Shown here piece by piece: positions 1 to 10,529 of a stretch of DNA of 64,000 nt (position 1 is the stretch's first letter; each line of letters begins with the position of its first letter). The translations under genes were made by a program, and so were the position numbers. The DNA is taken from assembly GCA_003024785.1 (NCBI GenBank), contig PUQB01000191.1, positions 1 to 64,000 of the forward strand. Direction: 5' to 3'. Below the pieces are notes generated by a model. That model had not been told where the DNA came from. It ran no database searches and saw only the letters and a list, made by a program, of their open reading frames with translations. This stretch comes from Selaginella tamariscina (lineage: Eukaryota; Streptophyta; Lycopodiopsida; Selaginellales; Selaginellaceae).

Positions 1-29
1 TTGTGCATGTGTGCGCATGCGTGCGTGCC

Positions 30-690
30 TGTGTGATGATACCCATGAGATATCAGAGATTTCAGTGGGGCACAGGGAAACCGGACTACTTCAGCCTCTC
101 TGAACCCAAGGCCAAGCTTGCTCTTCCTGCCCTCAACAATCGAGTCTTGCCTCATGTAGTTTATGATGCCCTGGATTCTTTTCTCGGGGAGGCGGCTACT
201 ACAGCTCCAACTCATGTCGCCGACTCGGATGCTCTTGAGTTTTAGGAGGAGTGTGAGGATCCCACCGAGGGGGAGGATCCTCCAGGAGATGCTGGAAAGG
301 TGACGGGGAGCTCAGGGAAGAGGAAGAGAGCCTCCAAGAAGCCCGAGAAGAGCATCACCGTTCTCCTAGGTGAAGGGAACGTGTTGTCGGCTGCTCGCAA
401 CGAGCAAAACCTCGCATGGCAGCAGGAGAACTGGTTTGTCAGTGGGAGATTTGCGGGACAGAGAAGGAGAAGGCCATCGCCATCACCAGCCTAGCGGGAG
501 CCATCGTCAACCTCTCTACCTCCATTTGTAGCTTCCTCAATGGCCCAAGCGTAGCCCCGAGTTCTTCTACTCCAGCCCCGAGTTCTTCTATTCCAGCCCC
601 GAGTTCAACCCAATCGGATACCCGAGTTCAGCCCCGAGCTCTTCTTCAGACCCGGATCTTTAGGGTTGTTAGGGTTGGCGAGTTTTAGAA
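30..690 (+). pseudogene. Harbinger ORF1-like remnant
   Basis: Open segments in two frames encode a basic patch (GKRKRASKKPEKS, near 312-350), then a helical stretch containing QWEICGTEKEKAIAITS (about 440-490) and a Ser/Pro-rich tail with a repeated APSSS unit (about 550-620). This arrangement, just upstream of a Harbinger-type nuclease on the same strand, resembles the C-terminus of the Myb/SANT-like DNA-binding partner that PIF/Harbinger elements carry. The frame changes near 416 and there is a stop at 243-245. No Myb repeat is visible, and the 5' part would lie outside the window. The assignment rests mostly on context. Confidence 0.35.
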
Positions 691-879
691 GTGTTTAAGT
701 GTTTTGTTTGCGGAGTTTAAACTTAATTTAATTTTTCTATTTTATTTTTTTAGGTGCAAAACCTGCATACTCTAGCCTCTCTTTCCCGCCCAACCCGGGA
801 TGCTTTGATGAGCAACAAGATCATCATAGTTCTCTTCCAGGTTTTATTGCTTGTTGTTGAAAGCCTTTAGGCTGATTTT

Positions 880-2178
880 GAGGATAAGATCCCGGTGTTG
901 GAGACTCTTCCCGAGGATGAGGAGGATGATGAGGAGTTTCAGCGAGTCATGATGGTGAAGAGGTTTTGTATAGGGCTGTGGTGGGTACACAACAACTTGG
1001 ACCAAGTTCTTCCTCAAGTTCTATGATCCGGGGCGGTGGAAGAGGAAGCTTCGGATGGAGAAGAAGACGTTCCTTGCGCTCTGCGGCATGCTGGACCGGG
1101 AGATTCGCAAGCAAGATACCAAGTGGAGGAGAGCGGTGCCAGTGGATGTTCGTCTTGGCATGACCTTGTACAAGCTCTTCAAGAACAACGACTACTCGGA
1201 TCTTGCTGACAAGTTTGGCATCAGGGAATCTATAGCACACGAGATTGTCCTGGAGACTACAACTGCAATCATGAAGTGCCTCGGGTACAAGATCTGGTTC
1301 CCGTCAACAACGGAGGACGTTCGAGCAGTAGCATCTAGCTTTCAACAACACACCAAGACCCGGCTTTCGAATGTTGTTGGGGCAATCGACTGCACTCATT
1401 TCGAGATTGTTCACCCGGCTGGCACTGATGGTGATCAGTACTTTGATCGCAAGCAGTGATATTCGGTAATCTTGCAGGGGTTTGTGATGCTCAAAAGAGA
1501 TTTTTGAGTGTGTACGCAGGCTGGCCAGGTAATTCTTGTTTATTTGTTTTTTTCCATCAGTTCTCACGTTTTCTTGTGCAGGAAGTGTTCACGACATGAG
1601 AGTTTTTTGAAACTCGACCCTAAGACAGAAGATCGATGCCAGAGAGCTTTTGACAGCACCCGTGGAGCTTGGCTTTGACACTTGGATCCAGCCGTATTTG
1701 GTGGGAGACAAGGGTACCAACTTCAATAGCATCTGATGACACCCTACCCAAGTAAGTAATAGTTTTTCATTTTTCCATTTTTTGAATTCGACTAGGTCCT
1801 CGACTTATGGCGGGGGAGGCGGAGTACAATCTCCAACACCACCTTGCTCGGATTGTTATTGAGCAAGCATTTGGACTTTTGAAAATGAAGTTCAGATGCT
1901 TGGATCAAAAACAAAAGGTGCAGCCGAGTTATCTCTCGAACATCATTATGAGTTGCTGCATCTTGCACAACTTTTTGATTGATGTTGGGGAAACCGACAT
2001 CAAAGCTGAGATCCAAGCATGGGAGCAGGAGGTTGATAGGCTGAAGGAGCTACAGATCTATGAGGAATACGGCGATCCTGTGGTGGCGGAGGAGGAGCCT
2101 TGGGAGTACTTGGATGTTGTAGGGGATGCTCAGGAGATTCGGGAGGACCTCACCATCAAGCTTTGCCCACCGTCGTAG
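880..2178 (+). pseudogene. PIF/Harbinger (HARBI1-like) transposase nuclease, disrupted
   Basis: This is a DDE_Tnp_4-type nuclease relic that would cut and join transposon ends. It runs from an acidic leader (EDEEDDEEFQ, about 910-940) through a helical N-terminal domain from 1055. All three catalytic positions can be found: D in GAIDCTH (about 1378-1398), D in VGDKGY (about 1700-1720) and E in VIEQAFGLLK (about 1855-1880). The GWPGSVHDMRVF signature spans an apparent intron around 1528-1580. The sequence has an in-frame TGA after FDRKQ and at least two frame changes. It ends at TAG 2176-2178. The family assignment is firm; the copy is probably inactive, although some breaks could be sequencing errors. 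Confidence 0.8.
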
Positions 2179-3323
2179 AACGATTTGATTCATTCTAATC
2201 GTTGATTTTAGTTATATGGTTTGTTTAAGTTTTCAAACTTTGTGGGAATGTTGAATTTAAAAATTTGAATTTTAAGTAAAATTTAAAGGTGAAAACATAT
2301 TCGGAGATGAAAACATTAAAAAATTTAAGTGTTTTATGTACGAAGAGACACGCATTTAAGGTTAAAATTTGAGAACAAATTCGCTATCATGTGCGAACAC
2401 AACAAGTCTTAAAATATGTAATTAAATTGCAAAAATCACTTTAAAATTTCTATGTGCGAATATACAAACCGTTAACTTTTTAACTGCTAGCACTTCAAAT
2501 TTTTAAGTATAAGTGCAGGTGCGAATCGACCCTATATGGTACAAATTTGTTAATTCTAAATATATGATTAACACAACAAAATTTAATGAGGTTTTTGAAC
2601 CATGTAAGCACCTTTTATTTATTTTTATTGGCATTATAGATTACCAAGGGATGGTATTTACAATTTTCAATGCTTATGTGAATATACTAATTGGAAAAAA
2701 AAATTAAATAACAAATTTTATTTTTTTAAATATAATATACCAAATATTCTTCATATTATGTTGGAATATGTTGAGTGTGTGCTTTTGCAACTTAAAAGAA
2801 GAACACACCATAGGACAAAGGACTTCTCAAGGAGGGGTGATTCCATAAAAGAATGGAGATACATTATTAACACAAAAGAAAATGTAGCACTAACATTACT
2901 AAAACGTGATAAGATTATTACAACATTATTAACATGATAACGTGTTAATCCACGTTGGTGTGTGGATTCCACGTTGGCACATGGATTGCATTCAAAATGT
3001 TAACCTAGGATTAACAAGTTACCCTAGGATTGACTATTGCTTGAGAGCAAATAAAAAGGTGAATTCATAAATATTTTTAAGTGACCATGTTAATTTAATG
3101 TTATACTCAATCATCTATACACTTCATTTTTTATTGAATTAGTAATTTAAATCATATTGACATTGAAAATGGTAATCTAAATCAATTGTGTGTGAGTTGT
3201 GGGTCTATGTTTTCCTTAATCCATATTGATATTCAAAATAGTGATCAAATTAATTGTGAGTGTGTATTTTAATGATTGATTTTGTTACCCGGATTAAATT
3301 GGTTGATATTGAATGTGCTTGGT
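2179..3323. other. AT-rich flank, no gene seen
   Basis: This AT-rich sequence lies between the Harbinger nuclease and the inverted LTR. I see no conserved reading frame or RNA gene. It may include the 3' end of the Harbinger element, but I could not identify terminal inverted repeats because the 5' end of the element is outside the window. Confidence 0.5.
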
Positions 3324-4035
3324 TGTCGAGGACTCCACAAGTCAAATGTGAGGTGACTTATGTAGCCTCGAACAGATATGCATGAATCATCTCATGTTCG
3401 GTGGTCGCCAGGGCGTTGTTGCCAATGCCCAGTCCTAGGGGTCCACATCGGCTAATCGGGCTTTACCTCAAAAGGTGATGGAAGGTGCGGTGATGGCCTC
3501 TAATTGGACGCCACAAGGGTTCGTGTCAAATGAGTAGGGGTTCCCTTAGGGTAGAGCTACTGCCTCCCTAGAACAATATAGCCGATACGAGGAAGGGGGA
3601 GAGAAGAAGACGATCTTGCAGGAGATGTGGTAGACAGAGAAGAGATCTAGATATATATTGCCTAATGAGATACAAGAGGGCCCCTTTCCCAAGAGACGTT
3701 GGAGCAAGACACAAAGTAGAAGATGGATAAGAAGGACCCTAACCCACTACTTACCTTCCTGCTTATATAGTGGGTCAACTGGTGCTAAACCCTAGGTTTA
3801 GGTGGTGCTCCCTTACGGGTTTGCCACCATGTGACTAAGTCCTGTCCTATGGCATTCATGTGCCTCCTTTGCACATGTTGTCCCACGTATCGTGGTAATT
3901 GATCTAGACGATTGGATCTAGCCTGCTAACAGTGCCACCTGACAACCATCGCTATTGGTCAGTACTTGATGTACCCTTTTGGCTCGGCCATTTGGCCCCG
4001 CCTCTCAACCACACTAACTGGTCGAATAAGATAAT
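3324..4035 (-). repeat. Inverted solo LTR of the outer retroelement family
   Basis: Read on the minus strand, this stretch aligns along its length with the two LTRs at about 4444-5137 and 17161-17836. Shared landmarks, in the same order, are a GGCGGGGCC/GACGGGGCCGAG block, CTAGATCCAATCGTCTAGATCA versus CTAGATCCGATCATCTGG, CCCACTATATAAGCAGGAAGGT (TATA region), a CTCCTACTCA-like block and a terminal GGAGTCCTCGACA. No internal domain is attached, so it is best read as a solo LTR inserted in the opposite direction. The ends are approximate and I found no convincing target-site duplication. Confidence 0.7.
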
Positions 4036-4443
4036 TTAGATTGAAAAAAACCTATTGACTATCATCTTGTTTTCAACCACATAATCTTTTTCTATATAAA
4101 GAAAATATAAACGAGTATATATATACATTCATATTCTTTTTAGTATTCAAATAATAAAACTCAGACAATAAGCTCAGCAATTTATATTTTAAATATATAC
4201 TAAATGTATTACTTATGCATCTTATTAACCAAGTTTCATCTTTAACTGCAAAGTATTCAATGGTGCAAAAACCAGGGCCAAAGCCAAGACCTAGAAATGT
4301 ACACATTCTTGGCCATATATAGTTGAGAACCATCTAGAGCATCATTGGCCTGCACATGAATTGCCTAATGGAGTATATATGTGTCCCAAATGTGGCTCAA
4401 GAGACACCACATTCAATTGTTACAATAATAAGAAGGATACCTA

Positions 4444-5137
4444 GTTGACGGTGATTTGACCACTATCAAATTGCTAACTGGTGCAAATGAGTGACGGGGC
4501 CGAGTGGCCAAGCGGGAAAGGTATAATAGGTACTTACTGACAATGACAGTTGTCAAGCGGCTCTTAACAAGGGCCTAGATCCGATCATCTGGATCAGCTA
4601 CCAAGATACTCGGGACAGCACACATGAAGGAGGCGCATAAATACTACAGGCAAGACTCCGTCATAGGGCGGTAGACCAATAGGGGAGTGCCACATGGACC
4701 TAGGGTCTAGCACTGGCCAACCCACTATATAAGCAGGAAGGTTAGTAGTGGGCCAGGGTCCTTCTAGTCTGTCTTCTTCTTTGTATCTTGCTCCACCTTC
4801 TCTAGGGCCACATTGTATCCAAACATGCAATATATATATATATAGAGAGAGAGAGATTCTTTTTGTCCACCACATCTTTCGATTACTCTCCTCTTGCCCC
4901 GCTTCTGGTCCAACAGTATACCGCCAAGGAGGCAATAGCACTTTGCATAGGGGAACTCCTACTCACTTATACATGGGCCCTTGCGGTGTTCAAGTAGAGG
5001 CCATCATAGCACCTTCCAGTGCTCTCGAGGTAAGGGCCGACTCACCAGTGCAGACCCCCAAGACTGGGCATTGGCAACAACGTTCTAGCGACCAATAAGG
5101 TTTTATAAGTCACCCCACATCTAGCATGCGGAGTCCA
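4444..5137 (+). repeat. 5' LTR of the outer element
   Basis: This is a direct repeat of 17161-17836. It contains CCCACTATATAAGCAGGAAGG (TATA box near 4722-4730), and homology is lost after GGAGTCC near 5137. Compared with the 3' copy it has many substitutions and a different AT/GA microsatellite near 4832-4858, so the insertion is old. The true 3' end could extend further: the solo LTR and the 3' LTR share a few more bases beyond GTCC. Confidence 0.7.
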
Positions 5138-5299
5138 CGTGGATGGAGTTCATTGTAGCAAGCAGAGTGGCATCCCGAAGGAGAGACCAAAAGAGTCGGG
5201 ATTAACTCATTTGAACAATTGGAGATCAACGAGTATCAGTTGACCAAGAGGATGTGTTGGGCTGGCCAAGAGAGGCAAATGAAGGGCAAAGAGGTGCTT

Positions 5300-5911
5300 T
5301 AGATGCCACAGTCGACTCTTGCCTCGCCTGTCCGAGAGAACGGTGCAAACACTACATGGCCAAACCTCCGAGAAGCAAAGCACCATCAAAGTCAGTCACA
5401 AGCCGCAAACAACAAAGAGAGGTATGAAGAACCCTTAGCATATCCAAATAAAATTTTAGGTGTAGGAGCATGCAGGAATGAGGAACACCTAGACATGCGA
5501 CCTCACCTGGCAATAACCTATGATGCAAAGTGAGATGGATGGTAGGACGATGGAAGCCCTCCACCCCCTCTTGACGTAGGTGAAAGTGATGGCTACAACG
5601 AGCCCCACACTGGAGAGCCAAAGCTATGTTTGACGAATACCCCAAGGGAGAAGGCCCACATAGAAGAACCCCACGAGAGGGAAGGCCTACTTTGCAAGCA
5701 GGAACCCCGAGGAGATGACATCAGCATGGGTAGCGATAAGGGACAAGAGCCGGAGGTCCTGCTTGGCCAACACTACAAGGAACACAAGGTAGAAAACCAA
5801 GGGCCGCCATCACCCACCAAGATAAGCCGGGTGGACTGTGGATGCCGAAAAGAGGGGAGGAAGAGCCTCATTCAGAAGGCCCCTATAGAGAGGGGCACCG
5901 ACCACCCATAA
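5300..5911 (+). pseudogene. Outer element, N-terminal hydrophilic (gag-side) relic
   Basis: Two overlapping open stretches (about 5303-5533 and 5630-5911) encode very hydrophilic, Glu/Lys/Pro-rich sequence without a recognisable domain. Their position right after the 5' LTR and before the gag core suggests the N-terminal part of the element polyprotein. Stops separate the pieces. No function can be assigned from motifs. Confidence 0.35.
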
Positions 5912-6649
5912 AGCAACCTCTGCACCAGGATTTCAGCAGATTGAACAATGCAGCAGGCCGGGTGAGTACTAGGGTGAGGGCTCGAGAAGGTCAGGCTACA
6001 CATAGGACGACCACCCACGTGAAGGTGACTAAACATCAACGAGTTGATAGATTGAGAAGAGGTACTAGTAAGGGGGCCACATAGTTGTCACTCTAGGCAA
6101 GGGAAATTCCATCCTAGGGCGAGGAAAATTCACACGAGCGAGTGAGACCGTATCGACCACACGAGGGGATTGCACAAGGGTGCATGGCAGAGCTACAACC
6201 ATCACGATACAAGGAGATACTGTCTCAAGGCAAGGAGAATCTGCCTCGACAACCATGACCGTTTGACACTGCGAGGGGATTTTGTAGAGTCGCACATCTT
6301 GTTGAGCCACCCGTTGGACAAGGGATACCGTCTAGCCGAGGTATGCCACGCCACCAACCATCAGGTTTGTCCCACAAAGTGGGCCCCCAAGGGATAGCCG
6401 AAAGAAGCTTGTCCTTGTCACCAACCCTCAATCGGAGGGTGGGGGTGCGAGGGAGGTAAAACGTACCTACATGATACCGAGACGTGGACTACAGCGCGTC
6501 TGAAGTGGAGGGCCCAGATTAGAGCACCTCTCAAGCTCAATGTGATGAAATGGGAGCCAATCCAGCAACCTCACTAGCCCGCGCACTCAATTGGATGCAA
6601 GAGAGCACAATGATAGTACCCTTACCTGCATTTTGAGGAATGATGGGTG

Positions 6650-7560
6650 ATGATGCCAACCAACATATACACAAGTTTGAGCATGTGTGCAAGTTAAAAA
6701 GCGTAAACGAGAACCACAAGAAGCTGAGTGCATTTGCATGCACTTTGGACAAAAAGGCACATGTTTGGTGGGTGCAATTTCACGAGGCAAACAAGAGAGC
6801 TTGCTGGTAAACCACACGAAGGGCATTTATGGATACTTTTCATGAGGAAAAGAGTGAGGAAGAGGTAATCCATAAGCTAACTAGCTTAAAACATAAAGTG
6901 GGAGAGTCGGTCGATGAATACATAAGTCACATGCTGGGGTACATTGCTCGGCTAAAGGATGTCCTAGTCGACCTGACCAAGAAAATGTGATACCAAAAGG
7001 GATTGTGGCCAGAGATTCACAAGTGGATTGGGCTAGACGATGATCAAATGTTCGACAAGTAACTCCGGTATGCCAAGAAGGCGGAGAAGTGGGAAGCCGA
7101 GAAAAGAAGACGCAAGACAAATCAGATGCCAAAGAGGCGAATGACACCACCACAGACAAGGAGAACCTCTCAGACGTCCCAAAGCTTGCCAAAAAGGAGA
7201 GACAATCGGGAGCCAAAGAGCACATACATCCATAGTGAGGGGAAACCCATAGAGCGGCAACAAAAGGAAGACGGGTCCCACAACATGGACAGTTGCTATC
7301 GACTGCCAAGTAGCTGCATTAGCGATGGAATGAAAGGCAGAGGGAGACGTAGAGAGACGGAGGATCTATGGGCATAGATCAAAAGGGAACAACTAGCCTC
7401 GCAAGAGGTCATGGTCAAGAGATCGCAATCGTAGGTCCCGTTCCTAGGAGCGGCAACCCTACCGATCAAGGTACGATGACAGGGATAGGCGGCCAAAACA
7501 TTGAGAGATGACTTGTGTGCTATGCGATGGCCAGCACCTGCTCTACCGATGCTCTTGGGT
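6650..7560 (+). pseudogene. Outer element gag (Retrotrans_gag-like) with zinc knuckle, decayed
   Basis: The reading shows the Retrotrans_gag pattern: KKAHVWWVQFHEA, then a helix ending KVGESVDEYISHM and a GLWPEIHKWIGLD block, followed by a basic region and a CCHC-type knuckle CVLCDGQHLLYRC (about 7511-7550; spacing C-x2-C-x3-H-x4-C, one residue short of the usual x4). In-frame stops interrupt it, for example TGA after LTKKM and TAG after MFDK. Gag would form the virus-like particle and bind the element RNA. The nested element begins about 290 bp downstream, between this gag and the protease. Confidence 0.65.
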
Positions 7561-7850
7561 ATCATTGATCAAACCCATGCTAGAAGCACAAGCACCTGAC
7601 ACCACGAGGGTGGCAAATGGATAGACCCCCGCTAGCCCGACACCAATCCTCACACCGCAGGCCAACTAGGTAATGGTGGTACTACCATGATGGGATGGCG
7701 AGACGAACATGACATCGCAGGCTCCACTAACAGAAGAAACAAGGCGACCACATGCGCATAGAATCAGGGGCCAACCGCTCCAGGACCGGCAGAGCCCAAC
7801 CAAAGCCAAGGATCAAGGGGAACCACGAGGAGGCAGGAACACCCCGTCAT

Positions 7851-8411
7851 TGTCACAACCCGATACAGGATACATGATTCCGGATATAGGATACAGGATG
7901 CAGCATTTCGAATACAGGATATAAGATATGCATGCAGGATATTCCTACAGGATATACCTATAGGATATTCCTATAGGATATGCCATATAGGATATGCTAC
8001 AGGATATGCCTAGAGGATAAGGGACACTATTCTTAGCTCATGACTAGATTAGCTCATGACTAGATTAGACTCATGACCAGATTAGCTTGGAGTTGTGAGC
8101 ATAAAAGCTCCGACCTAATTGTTGTACAATCAGTTACTATCAACACCAGTCTTACTACGATCAATTCTTGTCTTGTCTTGTCTTGTCTTGTTTCCTGTCC
8201 TGCCTGTCTGCTCCTGGATCCTGTCCTGCTCCTGTCTTGTTCTGGATCCTGTCCTGTTCTGTTTGCTCCCGGATCCTATCCTGATCCTGTCTTGCTCCTG
8301 GATCCGTCTGTTCCTATTCCTAGTTCCTGTCCTGTCTCGGTCCTGTTCCTGAGTCAAGCCTTCCTGTTCTTGGAATCCTCTCTTTCCTGGTTCCTGGATC
8401 GTGGCTTGACA
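7851..8411 (+). repeat. 5' LTR of the chromodomain element
   Basis: It begins TGTCACAACCC and ends GGCTTGACA. The first 130 bases are a mosaic of ATACAGGAT and TATAGGATAT units. ATAAAA at 8101-8106 is a likely TATA box. The 3' third is built of CTTGT and TCCTG(T) pyrimidine repeats. The repeat matches 13430-13985 throughout. Confidence 0.9.
8101..8143 (+). promoter_or_regulatory. LTR core promoter and predicted RNA start
   Basis: ATAAAA at 8101-8106 is followed 30 bases later by CAGTTACTATCAA (8131-8143). These 13 bases are perfectly complementary to the primer-binding site just after the LTR. In Tf1-type self-priming the primer is the first bases of the element RNA, so the start of transcription is predicted at or very near 8131. 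The same arrangement is in the 3' LTR (13700-13712). Confidence 0.6.
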
Positions 8412-8413
8412 GT

Positions 8414-8426
8414 TTGATAGTAACTG
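8414..8426 (+). promoter_or_regulatory. Primer-binding site, self-priming type
   Basis: TTGATAGTAACTG lies 2 bases after the 5' LTR. It does not begin with TGG, which a site for a tRNA 3' CCA end would. It is the exact reverse complement of LTR bases 8131-8143. This fits priming by the folded-back 5' end of the element's own RNA, known from Tf1 and related sushi-type elements. Confidence 0.65.
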
Positions 8427-8504
8427 CTTCATAGCTCTCGTTTCCTAGTTACTTTTTTTTTCCTTGTTTTTTCCTTCGTTTTTCTTTTTTTTCTTTCATA
8501 GATC

Positions 8505-9549
8505 ATGGCTGATTTTGAGCACTTTCAACGCGAGCACCAAATGTTGCTTCATGAGCTGGCCACTTTGCGCCAAGTGGTCACGATCTGCAAGGTTCCACCA
8601 TGCGGCACATGCAGCTGATGCATCCTCCAAGGCTGCTGCGCAGGCTCTCTCTCAGGCATCGGTGGTTCCTCTCATCGAACTTTTCTTCGGAGCCGAAGAT
8701 CAGCATGCCAAAAGTTCAGTGGCAATCGCCGATTTCCAAGGTTTCCTGAATCAGATCCGGCTCTTGATCCGCATGCAACCACCGCTACTCGACTGATGCA
8801 CAAAAGGTTGGCCTTTTGGCATCCTTACTAAGTGGATCTCCACGGCTTGGGTTGCCCTTGCTGGAGCGTGACGACCCATTGATGGAAGACTTTGAAGGTT
8901 TCGTGGCTGCCTTTGAAGCCTGCTTTGGAGATCCTGATAAGTACCGTTCTGCATGCACAAAGTTACAAGGCTCACACAAGGATCCAGACCAGCTTCCGTT
9001 TATGCATCCGAATTTCAGCAATTGTGCACGAACATTCCATGGGACGAGACTGCATTGATCGAACACTTCCGTTTTGGGCTGAGGGATGACGTGAAGGACC
9101 TTCTCCTTACGTTACCGGATGCTCAAACGTTAGCGGAGATCATGCAACAGGCCGTTCGCTGCGACAACCGTTTGTTCGAGCGCCGTCAAAAAATCCGTCA
9201 GCAGTTCCTGCCAGCCAATCCTGTAGCCGTAGCACATGTTCCTACGACACCTTCTGGAGCAGTTCCTATGGAGGTTAACAAATCCAAGCGTGGCCCACTT
9301 TCAACTGCTGAGAAGCAACGTCGGGGTGAGAACCTATGCTTGTATTGTGGTGAAGCAGGACACAAGGTGGCGGAATGTCCTAATAAAGCCAGAAGTTCAA
9401 GACGCGTGAAGCCGAAGCTGAAGTTCAGTCGGAAAACTTCAATGTCCACTTCGTCTAGGAGCCGCGAAGTTGGACGTAGGTGCAGGCTCCATTGGTGCTG
9501 CTCATACCATTCCATCACTCAAGTTTCCTGTACACATTCGCCTCAATAA
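8505..9549 (+). pseudogene. Chromodomain element gag with CCHC knuckle
   Basis: Gag begins at ATG 8505 (MADFEHFQREHQ), 94 bases after the LTR. A broken N-terminal part is followed by the gag core: FGLRDDVKDLLLTLPDAQT (about 9073-9130), a basic linker, and a canonical zinc knuckle CLYCGEAGHKVAEC (about 9337-9380; C-x2-C-x4-H-x4-C). It would assemble the particle and package RNA. Frames change at least three times before 8953, then stay open to the TAA at 9547-9549. Confidence 0.75.
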
Positions 9550-9780
9550 TCGAGAGCTCAAGGAGTTTGCCTGTTAGACACTGGTGCAAATGCATGTTTC
9601 ATGGATGACACTTTTGCAGCTCAGCATGGCATTCCGGTGGTGAAGTTGAAGCGTGCAGTTCCTGTAGAGGTGGCCGATGGTCGTTTGATTGCTTCTGGCG
9701 CAGTTACCCACGCTACCACACCTCTCTTTGCAGTCATGGCGCATTCAACTGTTCGATTTCCTTCAACTTGATCAAGACTC
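9550..9780 (+). pseudogene. Chromodomain element aspartic protease
   Basis: The active-site signature LLDTGANACF is at about 9568-9600, followed by QHGIPVVK and VEVADGRLIASGAV, the usual spacing of a retropepsin. The NIIFGMPWF-like end (IIFGMPWFV, about 9790-9815) closes the domain. The part between is frame-shifted. Downstream, 9850-10500 is a Ser/Pro/Val-rich spacer packed with CCTGTA/TACAGG motifs. Confidence 0.7.
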
Positions 9781-10529
9781 GGTCGACTCCCATCATTTTT
9801 GGCATGCCATGGTTCGTTGTTGCAAATCCGCAGATCGACTGGAGGTCTAGGACGCTCACGTTTTCCTCTCCAGCAGCCAGGATCAATCCTGTACCTTCCT
9901 GCGTGCAGGATACATCCTTGGTGTCTGAGGCAGTACAAGCTACAGGATTGACCGTGCCTGTTCCTGTACCAGTGTTGAAGACTCCTCCTCGACAGGATTC
10001 ACCTCATGTCAGTTCCTCAGCACATCCGCAGGCTCTCCACTCCTGTAAGTTTGCGGATTCCTGTACAGGGTTCTTCCAATCCTGTATCAGTGTCGAAGGT
10101 TCCTCCTCAACAGGATCCACCTCCTGTTGGTTCGTCAGCACACTCACAGGCTCCTCACTCCTGTGCAACCACGGACTTCTGTACAGGATTCTTCCAATCC
10201 TGTACACTTGTCAACATCCACATCTGTTTCTCCAATCCTGCCTCTTTTGTTACTCTTTCTGTTCCACCCCCCAAGATCCTTCCTCTTTTTCAGTCACAGC
10301 TCCCTCCTTCTCCTCTCCGAGTTCTTACCACTACCATGCATGAACTTGCCACTGATCCTGCTCCTTTCCACCTTTTTGCCTTTCAAGTAACTCCTACGTC
10401 CTCTTCTACCTTTCCTGTGTCTGACTCTCCTTTTTTCAATCTCCTTCTCCTCTCCTTTCCTTCTCCTCCTTCTTCCCTACCATCCAAGTATCACTCCTTA
10501 AGGACGTTTTTGACAAGCACAAGGCTGCA

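Noticed and set aside
5165-5185. TGGCATCCCGAAGG near the outer 5' LTR considered as a tRNA primer-binding site.
   Set aside because: It does not match a plant tRNA 3' end that I can recall, and the LTR end is not fixed, so no claim is made.
5352-7565. Minus-strand ORFs of 80-140 codons within the outer retroelement.
   Set aside because: They lie opposite the gag relic and show no domain; shadows of GC-richer element sequence.
8160-8420. Long open frames on both strands over the LTR pyrimidine repeats (for example the minus-strand Gln/Arg/Thr-rich frame 8130-8432).
   Set aside because: They arise from TCCTG/CTTGT repeat units in the LTR and occur again in the other LTR; they are not genes.
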